NCBI RefSeq assembly: GCF_031755915.1
Contig: NC_083386.1
Coordinates: forward strand, 19,701,001-19,765,000
DNA from: Ziziphus jujuba
Taxonomy: Eukaryota; Streptophyta; Magnoliopsida; Rosales; Rhamnaceae
Length of the DNA stretch: 64,000 nucleotides
Reading direction: 5' to 3'
Part shown: positions 23,419 through 34,500 of the stretch, in pieces
Layout of the letters: the number at the start of each line of letters is the position of its first letter
Position numbering within the stretch: position 1 is the stretch's first letter
Notes under the pieces: generated by a model
The model's input: only the letters and a program-made list of their open reading frames with translations
Databases searched by the model: none
Told to the model about the DNA's origin: nothing
Translations under genes and position numbers: made by a program

Positions 23419-23789
23419 TTCCCCTCCTCTTGAAAAGGATTTGCCCTCAAATCAAAGCCATCACCTGCAGTAAGAGGAGACAAATCAGCAACATTGAAGG
23501 TGGCACTAACATAATACTCACCTGGTAGATCAAGTTTGTAGGCATTATCATTTATCCTCTCCAAAACTTGAAAAGGTCCATCACCCCTCGACATGAGTTT
23601 TGATTTCCTTTGTTCGGGAAATCTCACCCCTCGGCATGAGTTTTGATTTCTAATTTCCTTTGTTTGGGAAATCTCACCCCTCGGCATGAGTTTTGATTTC
23701 CTTTGTTCGGGAAATCTTTCTTTCCTCAAATGCAGCCACACCCAATCTTCAGGTTCAAAGACCATTGATTTTCGGCCTTGATTAGCCAC
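22995..23789 (-). pseudogene. CRM integrase C-terminus reading into the LTR
   Basis: In sense direction the frame begins [20 protein letters not shown], the integrase C-terminal domain. It passes a triplicated RFPEQRKSKLM segment, then [20 protein letters not shown] and ATFNVADLSPLTAGDGFDLR. It crosses the LTR start and continues with MKVGPITRAQAKKFKDNLAV. This last motif, after the chromodomain-like tail, corresponds to the CR motif of CRM elements, which is thought to guide integration to CENH3 chromatin. The upstream integrase core is separated by the solo LTR at 23937-24639. Confidence 0.85.
23577..23722 (-). repeat. Triplicated ~55-bp segment in the CRM integrase
   Basis: The segment with CATGAGTTTTGATTTC and GGGAAATCT(C/T) occurs three times in a row (near 23593, 23635 and 23685). 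The other CRM copy at 59190-59240 has it once. The encoded result is repeated RFPEQRKSKLM and NQNSCRG strings. Confidence 0.9.
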
Positions 23790-23936
23790 ATATGCATATT
23801 GCTCAATCCTCCTTTCAATATTTACCTTTGTCTTCTCATGAATCTATTTTACAAAATCAGGTTTTTGTTTTCCATCTAGATTAGCACTCTCACTCAAAGG
23901 TAAAGGTGTTAGATCTAATGGAGTCAAAGGATTAAA

Positions 23937-24639
23937 TGATGCGAATCTGCCCGAGCTCGCACAACCGACAACTCACTGGGGAACTGATCCGATACGAATG
24001 AAGACTGGACCGATCACTAGGGCTCAAGCTAAGAGGTTTAAGGATAACCTTGCTGCCTTTATCCAGAAAGTAATTCATTCTCAAAAGGGCTTGTCCATAT
24101 CTGAAGATAAAAGACCTGTTTTAATTATCCAAGTGGTGGAGGCTGATACATCGGACATCCATACATCGGACATTTTATATCCGATACCCATGCCTTGGAC
24201 ATCTGACATCGGACTTCGGACATCAGACATAACTTAGCTCGGACAGACATCAATTAGCTCTGACAGACATAAGTTAGCTTGGACAGACATTGTGTGGCAG
24301 GTTTTTCCTAGGGTTTTTAGGGTTTATTTTGTTTCTTTCAAAGCCTATTTAGGCTTATTTTTCAATAAGAATACAACTTTGATTTGATTAAAAAAATACT
24401 TGTGAGATTAATTATCTCTTTATTCTTTGAGAACACCAAAAACACCATTAGAGAATTGGTTGTTTTAGCTTGACTTATCAATAGGATTTCCATCCCTTAT
24501 TATGGTGTCTACATTATACCAAGGTTTCTAACCACAGGTTGGTTAGGGGTTGAGGTCAATTCCATTAGAACTTGAACTTAATTAAGATCCGGGCTAATAT
24601 AATACGAGTTTAGGAGCAGGTCATCCTAGGTTCGTATCA
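23937..24639 (+). mobile_element. Solo LTR of the same CRM family, inserted in reverse orientation
   Basis: Starts TGATGCGAATCTGCC and ends GGTTCGTATCA, and is flanked by exact 5-bp duplications TTAAA (23932-23936 and 24640-24644). The homologous place in the other CRM copy, at about 58971-58981, is uninterrupted and has a single TTAAA equivalent, so this is a filled/empty-site pair. At 703 bp it is shorter than the ~1.03-1.13 kb LTRs. It lacks a block between the AGACAT repeats and the GTGTGGC segment. Confidence 0.93.
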
Positions 24640-24731
24640 TTAAAACCATAAACAATTTCAAATGGTGTATATTTAGCAGCTGAATGTAAAAACCTATTAT
24701 AAGCAAATTCAACATGTGGCAAACATTCTTC

Positions 24732-25154
24732 TCAAGTTCTCAAATTTCTACTAATTATAGCACGTAACAAAGTGGACAAGGTTCGATTCACAACTTCGGT
24801 TTGCCCATCTGTTTGTGGGTGGCAAGTAGTTGAAAATAAAAGCTTAGTACCTAACTTAGCCCACAAAGTTTTCCAAAAATAACTTAAGAACTTAGCATCC
24901 CTATCCGAAACAATATTTCTTGGCATTCCATGCAATCTCACAATTTCCTTGAAAAATAAATTTGCAACATTGGATGCATCATCGGTTTTATTACATGCAA
25001 TAAAATGCGCCATCTTAGAAAACCTATCTACTACAACAAATATTGAATCCTTACCTGTCCTTGACCTAGGCAAACCAAAAATAAAATTCATAGATAAATC
25101 TACACAAGGATAGGTAGGAATCGGCAAAGGCGTGTACAATCCATGCAGCTTCAA
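24732..25154 (-). pseudogene. CRM integrase catalytic core
   Basis: Contains [15 protein letters not shown] (first Asp), [18 protein letters not shown] (second Asp) and [19 protein letters not shown] (catalytic Glu), the D,D-35-E pattern of gypsy integrases. The core is intact in frame. The solo LTR lies downstream in sense direction and cuts the link to the C-terminal domain. Confidence 0.93.
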
Positions 25155-25169
25155 TGTTGATTTTGTTTT

Positions 25170-25532
25170 TCAGCACTTCAAACATCTTTCACAAATTCTC
25201 TCAACATCTTTCCTCATGTTACGCCAATAAAAATGTTCTTGCAGCAAGGATAAAGTTTTAAAAACACCAAAATGACCCATTAAACCACCCCCATGTCCTT
25301 CCCGAACCAATAATTCCCTAATACTACAGTTAGGCACACAAAGTTTGTTTTCCCTAAACAAATACCCCTCAAATATGTAAAATTTAATAAATCCATGTTT
25401 CAAACAGGTTCTAAAAATTTCTCCAAAGTCACTATCATGCTTATAAAGTTCTTTCAATTGTTCAAATCCAAGCAATCTAGCATCTAAGGTAGAAAAGAGT
25501 ACATACCTTCGCGATAATGCATCGGCAACCAC
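25170..25532 (-). pseudogene. CRM integrase zinc-binding domain and RNase H end
   Basis: [12 protein letters not shown] is the usual junction after RNase [21 protein letters not shown] supplies the two His and ICERCLKC the two Cys of the HHCC zinc site. A stop after KC at 25170 (CGA/CAG-type change) separates it from the core at 25154. Confidence 0.9.
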
Positions 25533-25589
25533 ATTTTCCTTACCTTTTTTGTAGCGGATCAGATATGGAAAGGTTTCAATAAATTAAAT

Positions 25590-26351
25590 TCACTTGGCAT
25601 GCCTTCGGTTGAGCTTTCCTTGAACCTTAATATGCTTCAAAGACTCATGATCTATATGAATCACAAAATCCTTTGGCATGAGATAATGCTGCCACGTCTC
25701 CAAAGCCCTTACCAAAGCATACATCTCCTTGTCATATGTCGGGTAGTTTAGTGCAGCTTCATTTAATTTTTCACTAAAGTAGGCTATGGGTCTTCCTTCT
25801 TGCATTAAGATAGCTCCAATACCTACACCCGAAGCATCACACTCAATTTCAAAAGTCTTAGAAAAATTTGGTAAAACTAATAAAGGTGCATTGCACAATT
25901 TTTCTTTCAACAAATTAAAAGATTTTTCTTGTACTTCCCCCCATTTAAAGCCAACATTCTTCTTGACAACTTCATTCAAAGGTGCAGCTATGGTGCTAAA
26001 ATCCTTGACAAATCTTCCATAAAAACTTGCCAAGCCATGGAAACTCCTCACTTGGGTGATTGTTGTAAGAACCGGCCACTTCTTGATTGCTTGCACTTTA
26101 GCTTGATCCACTTTAATTCCTGCAGCACTTACTACAAATCCTAGAAAAACAAGCTTCTTGATTGCTTGCAATTTAGCTTGATCCACTTTAATTCCTACAG
26201 CACTTACTACAAATCCTTTGCAAAAATCACACTTGTTCATGTTAGTAAACAATCTTTCCTTTCTAAGAACTTGCAAAACTTGCCTAAGTTGATCCACATG
26301 CTCATCCAAGTTTCGGCTATACACCAAAATATCATCAAAATAAACAACCAC
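25590..26351 (-). pseudogene. CRM reverse transcriptase (palm end) and RNase H
   Basis: Opens with [19 protein letters not shown], the catalytic Y-x-D-D of gypsy reverse transcriptase. A 25-residue stretch ([19 protein letters not shown] / [19 protein letters not shown]) is then duplicated by a ~75-bp DNA duplication at 26085-26215. RNase H follows with [18 protein letters not shown] (Asp), [13 protein letters not shown] (Glu) and [10 protein letters not shown] (Asp). A stop near 25588 (TGG to TGA-type) ends the frame before the integrase. Confidence 0.93.
26085..26215 (-). repeat. ~75-bp tandem duplication in the CRM pol gene
   Basis: CTTCTTGATTGCTTGCA(C/A)TT, followed by TAGCTTGATCCACTTTAATT and GCACTTACTACAAATCCT, occurs twice in a row. 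The other CRM copy (57500-57560) has a single copy. Confidence 0.9.
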
Positions 26352-26361
26352 AAATTTACCA

Positions 26362-26550
26362 AGCTAGCAAGCGGGAGGCCAAGGTTTTGTCGGCATTGCA
26401 AGTTGAGAAGGAGGAGCAAATCAACTTGGTTGCTGCCCAAAAGCCTAGTGAGGATGCCCAAAGCCATGCCAAGACATCTCCTAAGGTACAAGATGTGCCA
26501 AAGGAGTTGGACCAAGGGAGCTTGGGTGGATTGGCTTCAAGTCGTGATTC
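26362..26550. other. Foreign 189-bp insert inside the CRM reverse transcriptase
   Basis: Replaces four or five bases (ATAAA) present at the same place in the other CRM copy (about 57328-57348). The insert is clearly richer in G and C than its surroundings and is not CRM sequence. One plus-strand frame is open across it (KVLSALQVEKEEQINLVAAQ, then KPSEDAQSHAKTSPKVQD and KELDQGSLGGLAS), hydrophilic and gene-like. I do not recognise the source. No target duplication or terminal repeat is seen, so filler DNA captured during break repair is a good guess. Confidence 0.75.
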
Positions 26551-26922
26551 ATGGACGCATTACATGATTCATAAGCCTCATGAAAGTACTAGGTGCATTA
26601 GATAATCCAAAAGGCATAACTAACCATTCATACAGCCCATATTTAGTTTTAAATGCGATTTTCCATTCATCACCTTTCATTCTAATTTGATGATAACCAC
26701 TTCTAAGATCAATTTTAGTAAACATGTAAGCACCATGCAACTCATCAAGCATATCATCTAACCTAGGAATGGGATGTCTATATTTAATGGTGATGTTATT
26801 TATAGCACTATAATCAACACACATTCATCAAGAACCATCCTTTTTAGGTACCAACAAAACAGGAACAGCACATGGACTTAAACTCTCTCGAATGTATCCT
26901 TTATCAAGCAAATCACTTGTTT
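26549..26922 (-). pseudogene. CRM reverse transcriptase, N-terminal part
   Basis: The frame [20 protein letters not shown], then [17 protein letters not shown] and [20 protein letters not shown], is the standard gypsy reverse transcriptase fingers/palm. The first catalytic Asp is in [14 protein letters not shown]. Upstream (26825-26922) the frame is broken by TGA-TGA where the family has W-R. Relative to the other copy one Glu codon is missing after RMK. The foreign insert at 26362-26550 separates this part from YFDDIL. Confidence 0.93.
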
Positions 26923-28068
26923 TTACAATTCCTTTGTTTCTTCGGGATTGCTTCTATATGCTGGTCTATTTGGTATGGCAGCCCCTGGGACAAAGTCAAT
27001 TTGATGTTCTATCCCTCGAATAGGTGGTAGTCCACTTGGAATCTCATTTGGGAAAATATCTCCAAATTCCTTCAAAAGAGAAATCATTGAACTTGACAAT
27101 TCAAGTTCTCCAAAGTTAGTTTGATCATTAAAATAATTTTCTTTATATATCATGACCAGTAAGGGCTTTTTACATTGAATAGCCTTATTAATATCCCCAA
27201 GACTCAAATAAAAATTCTGGTTTTTCCTGTCTTTTCTTTCTTTTCTTTTTCTTCCCTCGGTTTGGCTTTCATTGGAAAAAATTTCCAGATTTTTGGTGCT
27301 CTCGAGTTTGCTCTCTTTTCTCACCCCTCTCTCGGCTTTTTCTTGGTTTTTCCACTCAATTTGGGTTTTAGAAAGCTTACCTTGATCAGCAACCTCAATC
27401 TCACCTTTTTGAAAGGATGGTGAAGCCGTTGGTGCCATACTTGTTTTCTCCTTGAGTTTTTCGGCCTCCTTCCTTTGTTGCATTTGTAGTTGATCTTTGT
27501 AGACCTCCTTAGGAGTCAATGGCTCCAGCTTGATTTTCTTCCCTTTAAACCTGAAAACAACACTATTTTCTCGACCAAAATGAGTAGCATCTTTGTCAAA
27601 TTGCCATGGTCTACCTAGTAAAATATGTCCGGCATGTATTGGTACAATGTCACACAAGATAACATCCTCATACCTACCTATATTAAATTTAACTTTGGCT
27701 TGCTTATTTACCCTCATCTCACCACTATCATTTAACCATTGTAACCTATAGGGTTCTGGATGTTTAATTGTTTTCAAGCCTAATTTATCAACTACAAGAT
27801 TACTTATCACGTTGGTACAACTCCCACTATCTATAATCATGCTACAAATCTTACCTTGTATTTTGCAGCGACTGTGGAAGATGTTTTCTCTTTGTATCTG
27901 CTTTTCATCTTTGTAGACAGCAAGTACTCTCCTTGAAACCAAGCTCAACTCAGCATTAGATGTGTCTACTGGTTTGGCTTCTTCATCATTGCAATCCTCC
28001 TCTTGCTCGGTTTCAGCTTCACTTTCTTCACTTGCAGATTCCAGCTCACCATCACCCTTTAATACCAT
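26923..28068 (-). pseudogene. CRM protease and linker to reverse transcriptase
   Basis: A 381-codon open frame. An acidic linker (EESEAETEQEEDCNDEE) is followed by RCKIQGKICSMIIDSGSCTN, with the retropepsin D-S-G at 27823-27831 (residue 80), then GHILLGRPWQFDKDATH, the second protease motif. A lysine/glutamate-rich tether then reaches DIFPNEIPSGLPPIRGIEHQ and [16 protein letters not shown], the conserved lead-in to gypsy reverse transcriptase. The protease looks intact. The frame stops just before the reverse transcriptase start. Confidence 0.93.
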
Positions 28069-29268
28069 GATTCTTCTATTTGGACATTGGCTAGCTATGT
28101 GTCCTCTTCCTTGGCACTTAAAACAAATTATTTATCTGGATTTTTTAGGCTTAGGATCAGATTTTATCTCACCTCTAAAAGCTTGGACAGATTCGGTCTT
28201 GGCCTCCCTTTTTGGCTGGTTGGTACTTTCTTCTCCAGCTTTCGGTTTTGGTTTGATTTCATTAGCTGAATTGTTTCTCCAGCCACTTGAATTGAATCTC
28301 CCACTGCTGGAAACACCTCCAAGCTGTGATCCTACTCCCCTCCTCTTGAATTGGTGCTCAAGCTTAATGGCAACATGCAACATCTCCTTCAACTCCAAGT
28401 ATTGTTGCAAATCAAGCTGGTTGGCAATGTCACGGTTCAAACCACCAAGAAATCTCACCACTGTTGCCTCCCTATCCTCATTCATATTCAGCCTTATCAT
28501 GAGCATCTCCATCTCTTTGTAATAATCCTCCACGATCCTACTTCCTTGAGATAAAGATTGAAGCCTTTGATGTAGCAACCTAGGATAATGTGATGGCACG
28601 AACCGCTTCCTCATGGCTCCCTTCATTTGGCGTCATGTAGTGATCAAGTCATCACCAACTCTCCTTTGGGTGTTTTGCTCATTGGTCCACCATTGGAGTG
28701 CATAATGACCAAACTCCATTGCTGCCAACTTCACCTTCTTACCCTCCGAATAATTATGGCAGTCGAATATCATCTCCATCTTTTCTTCCCACTCCAAATA
28801 TGCCTTGGGATCACTTTTTCCCATGAATGGTGGGATGTTGATCTTAATATTGCTAAGATTGTCATCTTTTTCTTCCCTCCTATACCTTCCTCGGCTAGCT
28901 CTCTCTTGGACAGCAAAGGTTTCGTCCATGCCTTCCTCAAAGTCTCCACCGAAATTCTCCTCCTCAAATTCCTCTCTCGGTCTTTCACGGCTTCCCCATC
29001 CTCGACCTCGACCTTCATGGAATTCTTGCCTATTTCTTGTGTTCAAAATTCCTTGGGAAACTTCTAGCCTTCCCATCCTTTGATTCATGTGCTCAACTTG
29101 AGCACTCACCCGCCGTAATTGATCCAAAACAGCTTTCAATTCCGTTTGCTCATCACTCTCGGTAGCTTGTGGATCACCATGAAATTCTACGGACTCTTCT
29201 TCATTAATTCTCAGTGGTGTGTCTCCTCTTCTTATTCTAGAATCTTCCATGTTATTAAAATACTGCAA
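28069..29268 (-). pseudogene. CRM gag with CCHC zinc knuckle
   Basis: Starts at MEDSRIRRGDTPLRIN (the Met near 29250 is the likelier start; an in-frame Met lies at 29268). It has a RRVSAQVEHMNQRMGRLEVS coiled-coil-like part, then IPPFMGKSDPKAYLEWEEKM and IFDCHNYSEGKKVKLAAMEF, a gag signature I associate with CRM-type elements. A TGG-to-TGA stop near 28630 interrupts it. The frame resumes MKGAMRKRFVPSHYPRLLHQ, then a Lys/Ser-rich part. The nucleocapsid knuckle CFKCQGRGHIASQC (C-x2-C-x4-H-x4-C) lies at about 28080-28130, beyond a second stop. Confidence 0.92.
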
Positions 29269-30254
29269 AAATAAAATAAATCCTCACAATATTCACTCCC
29301 TCACGTGTTTCACTAAAACACGATCTCGACACTCGTGTTTGCACACTAGTTTCGGTTTTTACCCTCCTTTAAGCTCACACTCTCTTGCCTTTTTCCACTC
29401 AAAGAATTATCCTCATGTTCTAATCAAAACATTCTCAACACAGCAATTAGATCACAAGTATGTTTTAATTAAATTTATCAACAAAACATTAGCAAAAAGT
29501 AGGCAATACCGAAAGAATTCAACAAAACCTAGTTTTCGGCTTTTCTAGGTAAAATAAAGCAAATTAATGGAAAATTTTGGAATTTTGAAGAACTGGACTA
29601 GATGGTAATAGATTATGAGTTCAAGAATAAAATTCTAGAAAAATAAATTCAAATACGAACAAGAAACAAAGAGATCAAAAATATAGAAAAGTTGTTGGTT
29701 GTTGTTCTTTGTAATTCAAGTTTTGTATCAATTCCTTTAACTAATTTTAATCCAAATAATTTAAGCACCCAAATATCTAGCAGCAAAAATAATTCCCCAG
29801 AAACTCAAATATTGAATAAATAATCAAAAAAACCAGCAGCTCCAACAAATTTCCAGCAAACAAATCAAACTCCAACAAACCGAAATTTTTTTTTTTTTTT
29901 TTTTTCTTATTCGGCTTTACCTCTACTTTTTTTTTTTCACTCACAGAGCATAAACAACTGCAGTAGCAAGAATAATTACCAAAATTGCAATTCCAACTCC
30001 AAAACAAACACCAAACCCATGACCTCCTAATCAAAAATTCAAATTGTGAGATTTTTTTATTTTTTTTTTATATATATGTTGCTGCAAACCCTTCTTTTTT
30101 TTTTTTTTTGTTTTGTATATGAATGCAAATATTTAAGACTAAAACAGTAAAGGAAAATTAAAAAAACCAAAATTATCAAGAACAATGATGAAAAACAACC
30201 AACAAACTAGGAAACAAAAATACGATAAAACTAGGAAATCCTAATTCAACTAGG

Positions 30255-30285
<31 letters not shown>

Positions 30286-30406
30286 TTTTTTTAAGATGCA
30301 GAACGTGTATGGGATGGATGCAACCTTGACCTAATGCTAAAATTGTACAATAACACAAAAAACAAATAAAGCAAATAAAGATAGATCAAACCTGAACAAA
30401 ATTTAG
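29269..30406 (-). other. CRM 5' untranslated leader
   Basis: The stretch between the primer site and gag. It contains poly(T)/poly(A) runs and a (TA)n tract at about 30258-30284. No frame is meaningful. Confidence 0.7.
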
Positions 30407-30418
30407 CTCTGATACCAA
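30407..30418 (-). other. Primer-binding site of the CRM element (tRNA-iMet)
   Basis: The sense strand reads TGGTATCAGAGC, an exact match to the plant initiator tRNA-Met site, adjacent to the 5' LTR end. Confidence 0.93.
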
Positions 30419-30419
30419 A

Positions 30420-31530
30420 TGATACGAACCTAGGACGACCTACTCCTAAACCCATATTATATTAGCCCGAATCTCAATTAAGTTCAAGTTCTAATGCAAT
30501 GGACCTCAACCCCTAACCAACCTATGGTTAGAAACCTTGGTATAATGTAAACGCCAGAATAGGAGATGGAAAACCTATTGATAAGTCAAGCTAAAACAAC
30601 CAATTCTCTAATGGTGTTTTAGGTATTCTCAAAGAAGAGATAATTAATCTCACAAGTATTTTCTTTATCAAATCAAAGTTGTATTCATATTGAAAAATAA
30701 GCCTTTAAATAGGCTTTGAAAGAAACAAAATAAACCCTTAAAATCCTAGGAAAAACCGGCCACACAATGAAGAGTTCTAGCTTGGCCGAATCTTTCCTTT
30801 TCCTTATCTAATTAATTAATTCCCTTATTTTCAATTAGGAATTAATTAAGTTACAAATAAAATAATAAAATAAAAACTTTCCTAAACTTATTTGTTCAAG
30901 AAGTAAATAAAAACAAATCCAAAATTTAAAGATAGTTTCCTAAAACAAATTAGGAAACTAAATAGGGTAATTTTCGGCTAGGTTGATAATGACCCTTCTT
31001 TGACCCAATTGGACTCCAAATCAGCTTCAATAGTCTTTGTGGAATGCCAAATAAGCTTATTATGAAGTTCCTCATGTTGCCCTTGCTTAGAAATATGAGA
31101 AAAGGTTAATACAGTAAAATACAGTAAAGCCAGCAAAGAATACAGCAAATTTCGGCCTTTCTTCCCCTTGTGTGCAAACCACCATGTTGTTTGGCTTTGA
31201 AGCTGCTTTCACTGGTTTGTATGACTCATCCACCATATGAATTAAACCCATAAGAATGGGGATCCAATTCATACAACCCGACCTCCATATTGGCACTAAA
31301 ACCATCACCTAGGCCCGTTTTGGCTTCTATTGCTTGTATGAATAAAATAGGCCTTGGTTCTTTAGATATGGGAAACCCCTCTTGATTATGTCTTATTCCT
31401 TGGATAAAGACAGCAAGATTGTCCTTGAACTTCTTGGCTTGGGCTCTAGTGATCAGCCCCACCTTCATCTGTATTGGATCAGCACCCCAGCGGGTTGTTG
31501 GTTGAACCGGTCTCGGGCAGATTCGCATCG
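30420..31530 (-). repeat. 5' LTR of the nested CRM element
   Basis: Begins on the plus strand TGATACGAACCTAGGACG and ends GATTCGCATCG. The expected terminal A is G, so one tip is mutated. Pairs with 22292-23418. Confidence 0.92.
30702..30713 (-). promoter_or_regulatory. TATA-like box of the CRM 5' LTR
   Basis: The sense strand reads CCTATTTAAAGG, conserved in position with the plus-strand copy's LTR (60149-60158). It is a good TATA candidate for the element promoter. Confidence 0.5.
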
Positions 31531-34500
31531 CCATGCACATCTAAAAAGCACAACAGAGTGTTTGGACCTATAGTCTAACACAATAATATATTCTATTACC
31601 CCATAAAAGTCGCAAGATTCACCATCATGATCACCTACAACCCAAATTCCATAATTTTAAGTGACACACCTAGCATCACGAACTTTTGTACGATATTGAA
31701 CTCCATTTACTACACATCCACTATATGATCTTATTCCATAATCAGGACCACATGCTAGTGAGTACAAGTCATCAGTTATTATTGGATATTTACATCTACT
31801 CAAATATTTTATTTGTGAAAATGTAATTTTAATTAATAAACAATACTTACATATCAAGCTTGAATTTTACCTTTCATAACTAATAAATACATACCCATTA
31901 TTCAAACCATTGTGGAAATTCCTTTTCTTGTACCTGCAGAATACTTGTGACACCCCTATTTTGCAATATTTGGATGTGCTCACTGCAAAAATGTAATTTA
32001 ATTAGAAATATGGATTTATAATTTACATATTTTGAACTTCAACTAATGATACATAAGTTTTGGTTCTTACTCAATATATGGCTGCAACTCACAGCAGTTA
32101 TAAAGGATATACCAACGAGCTTTTTTGTAATCATCATCTTTCAGTTCAACAAATTGAGGTTTCCCCAACAAGTTCACAGGTTGAGTGAATATTGACAAAG
32201 TCGAAGCAGTCTGATTCTCACCATCTTTATTACATTCTGACCGATTGAATCAAGTTTCAATACCATGAAGGTACATTGAACAATAAGTTAAAGCCTCATT
32301 GAGAACATAAACCTCTGCTATTGAACCTTCCGGATGAGCTTTATTTCTCACATATTTGTCAATGTTCCCAAAGCTCTAACAATGAATGAAAAAGATCAAA
32401 TTAATTAAAAAAAAAGTAAAAAAATAAAATAAGAGAACGTAAATTGAGTGATCAACTTTAATAACCAAAGGTTGTACCTTTCAAAAGGATACATCCAGTG
32501 AGTATGTACTGGTCTTGCCATTTTTGCCTCATATGATAGGTGAACTGCTAGATGAACCATGATATCAAGAAAGGCTGGAGGGAATATTCTTTCCAACTTA
32601 CACAATGTAACTATTATCCCCTCTTGTAACATATCCAAGTCTGAAACAGATAGAGTTCGTGCACAACGTTTTTAGAAGAACATGCACATTTCAATAATTG
32701 TTGCACAAACCTCTTTCTTAATGTAAGGTCTTTATACCCACGGGAAAATGTTACTGCAAAAGAACATGACTATCATGAGTTTTCAAACCTGATATCTTAC
32801 CATCCTTAATGTTCACATTCTTTGAAATATTAGCAACATAGCCATCTGGAAATTTGACAGACTTCAAAAAATTACAAAAGTCATGTTTTTCATCCTTTGT
32901 TAATGAAAAAAATGCCAAAGGTTTCAAAACTTTACCACTAGTTTGTTGTAAATGCAATTCTTTTTGAATTTTTGGCTCCTTTATATCCATACGTGCCTTT
33001 TCAATATCCTTTGACTTACCTTTGATGTCCAACATTGTTCCAACTATATTATCACAAATGTTTTTCTCAATATGCATCACATCTAAATTATGCCGAAATT
33101 TCAATTTAGACCAATATTCTAGTTTAAAAAATATGCTTTTCCTTGTCCAATTTAATTCATAGACAGTACGTTTTCTCTTTTTATCCACATTGTCAGGATG
33201 TTTCCCCGGTCTGCTCTCAATTGTCCTATCTAACTGTTGCAATATTTCAGATCCTGAAAATTGTCTTGGAGCTAACCTTCGTTCAGGCTTTCCATCATAT
33301 TGTCAATTATTTCTCCATGCATGATTTATGGATAAATATCGAAGATGTCTCATGTAACAAATCTTACTTCTTAAAGCTTGTGAAGAAGTATCTTCATTGC
33401 AAGTTGGACAAGCTTTGTATCCTTTTGTACTCCATCCAGAAAGTGTTCCATATGCTGGAAAGTCATGTATTATCCATAACACTATTGCATGCATGGTAAA
33501 CCTCTCCTTTTTAGAGATGTCATAAGTGGTGACACCATTTGTCCATAGATCTTTCAATTCATCAATCATAGGCCATAAGTACACATCAATGTCTTTTTCA
33601 GGTGCCGTTGGGCCTGGTATTAATAGTGACATCATATAAAAAGTCTCTTTCATGCACTTCCAAGGTACCAGGTTATAAGGCACTAACATCACTGGCCACA
33701 TGCTATACAAAGTACTCGTGCTACCAAAAGGATTAAATCCATCAGTGGCAACACCTAGCCAGACATTACGAAGATCCATAGCAAATATCGGATATTGCCC
33801 ATTAAACTGCTTCAATGCTTCCCCATATGCTGGATGCCTCAATACTTCATTTGTGTTAGGACACCTCTCTTTGTGCCATCTCATATTAATAACAGTATGG
33901 CATGGAGTAATAGGAAAATAACGAAGCACCTTTTGAGGCATCCTTTTCCCCTCAGTACTTTGAAATTTGTATCTCGGTTCAGCACATATGGGATATTTAT
34001 CCAATTCAGCTGATTATTTCCAAAATAATGCACAACCCCATTTACAAGCATGAATCGCTTCGTATCCTAATCCAAGTACATGAAGTGTACATTTTTTCTT
34101 GTAATAAGACTTTGGCAATTTAGTACTCTCTGGAAATGCTTCATTGAAAAGTTCAAGTAACATACTAAATAACTTGTTACTCCAATGGTTTAAAGCTTTT
34201 ATATGCATTAACTTGACCAAAAAGGTCACTGCAGAGAACTTTGTACATCCTGGATATAACTTACTTTCAACTTCATCAAATAATCCTGCAAATTTGTTAT
34301 TGCTATGATCTTTATCTGCAATGTGACCTTCATCTGCATCTACATCAATATTTATATCACCTGCAGCATCTCGCAATGCTGCCATCATATCGCATTATCA
34401 TCTTCTTGCCTATCATCTTCAACAACTTCATCATCTTCCTCAAAATCCATTTCAATGCCTCTCCATGATAAATCCAATTGTGATCTGGTGAAAATCCTTT

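Larger units (their letters stand above)
22292..31530 (-). mobile_element. CRM-type Ty3/gypsy retrotransposon (centromeric retrotransposon family)
   Basis: Full-length, minus strand, with LTRs 30420-31530 (5') and 22292-23418 (3'), primer site TGGTATCAGAGC, purine tract and a 5-bp target duplication CCATG. LTR ends in sense direction are TGATGCGAA... and ...GTTCGTATCA. The order is gag, zinc knuckle, protease, reverse transcriptase, RNase H, integrase. The coding frame continues into the 3' LTR and carries a PITRAQAKKFKDNL motif, both features known for the CRM clade. The LTRs differ at roughly 30 sites in their first ~650 bp by eye. Stops, a nested solo LTR and a foreign insertion have killed it. 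Confidence 0.88.

Noticed and set aside
27962..28522. Plus-strand 186-codon serine/leucine-rich frame
   Set aside because: Shadow of the CRM gag and protease linker on the minus strand.
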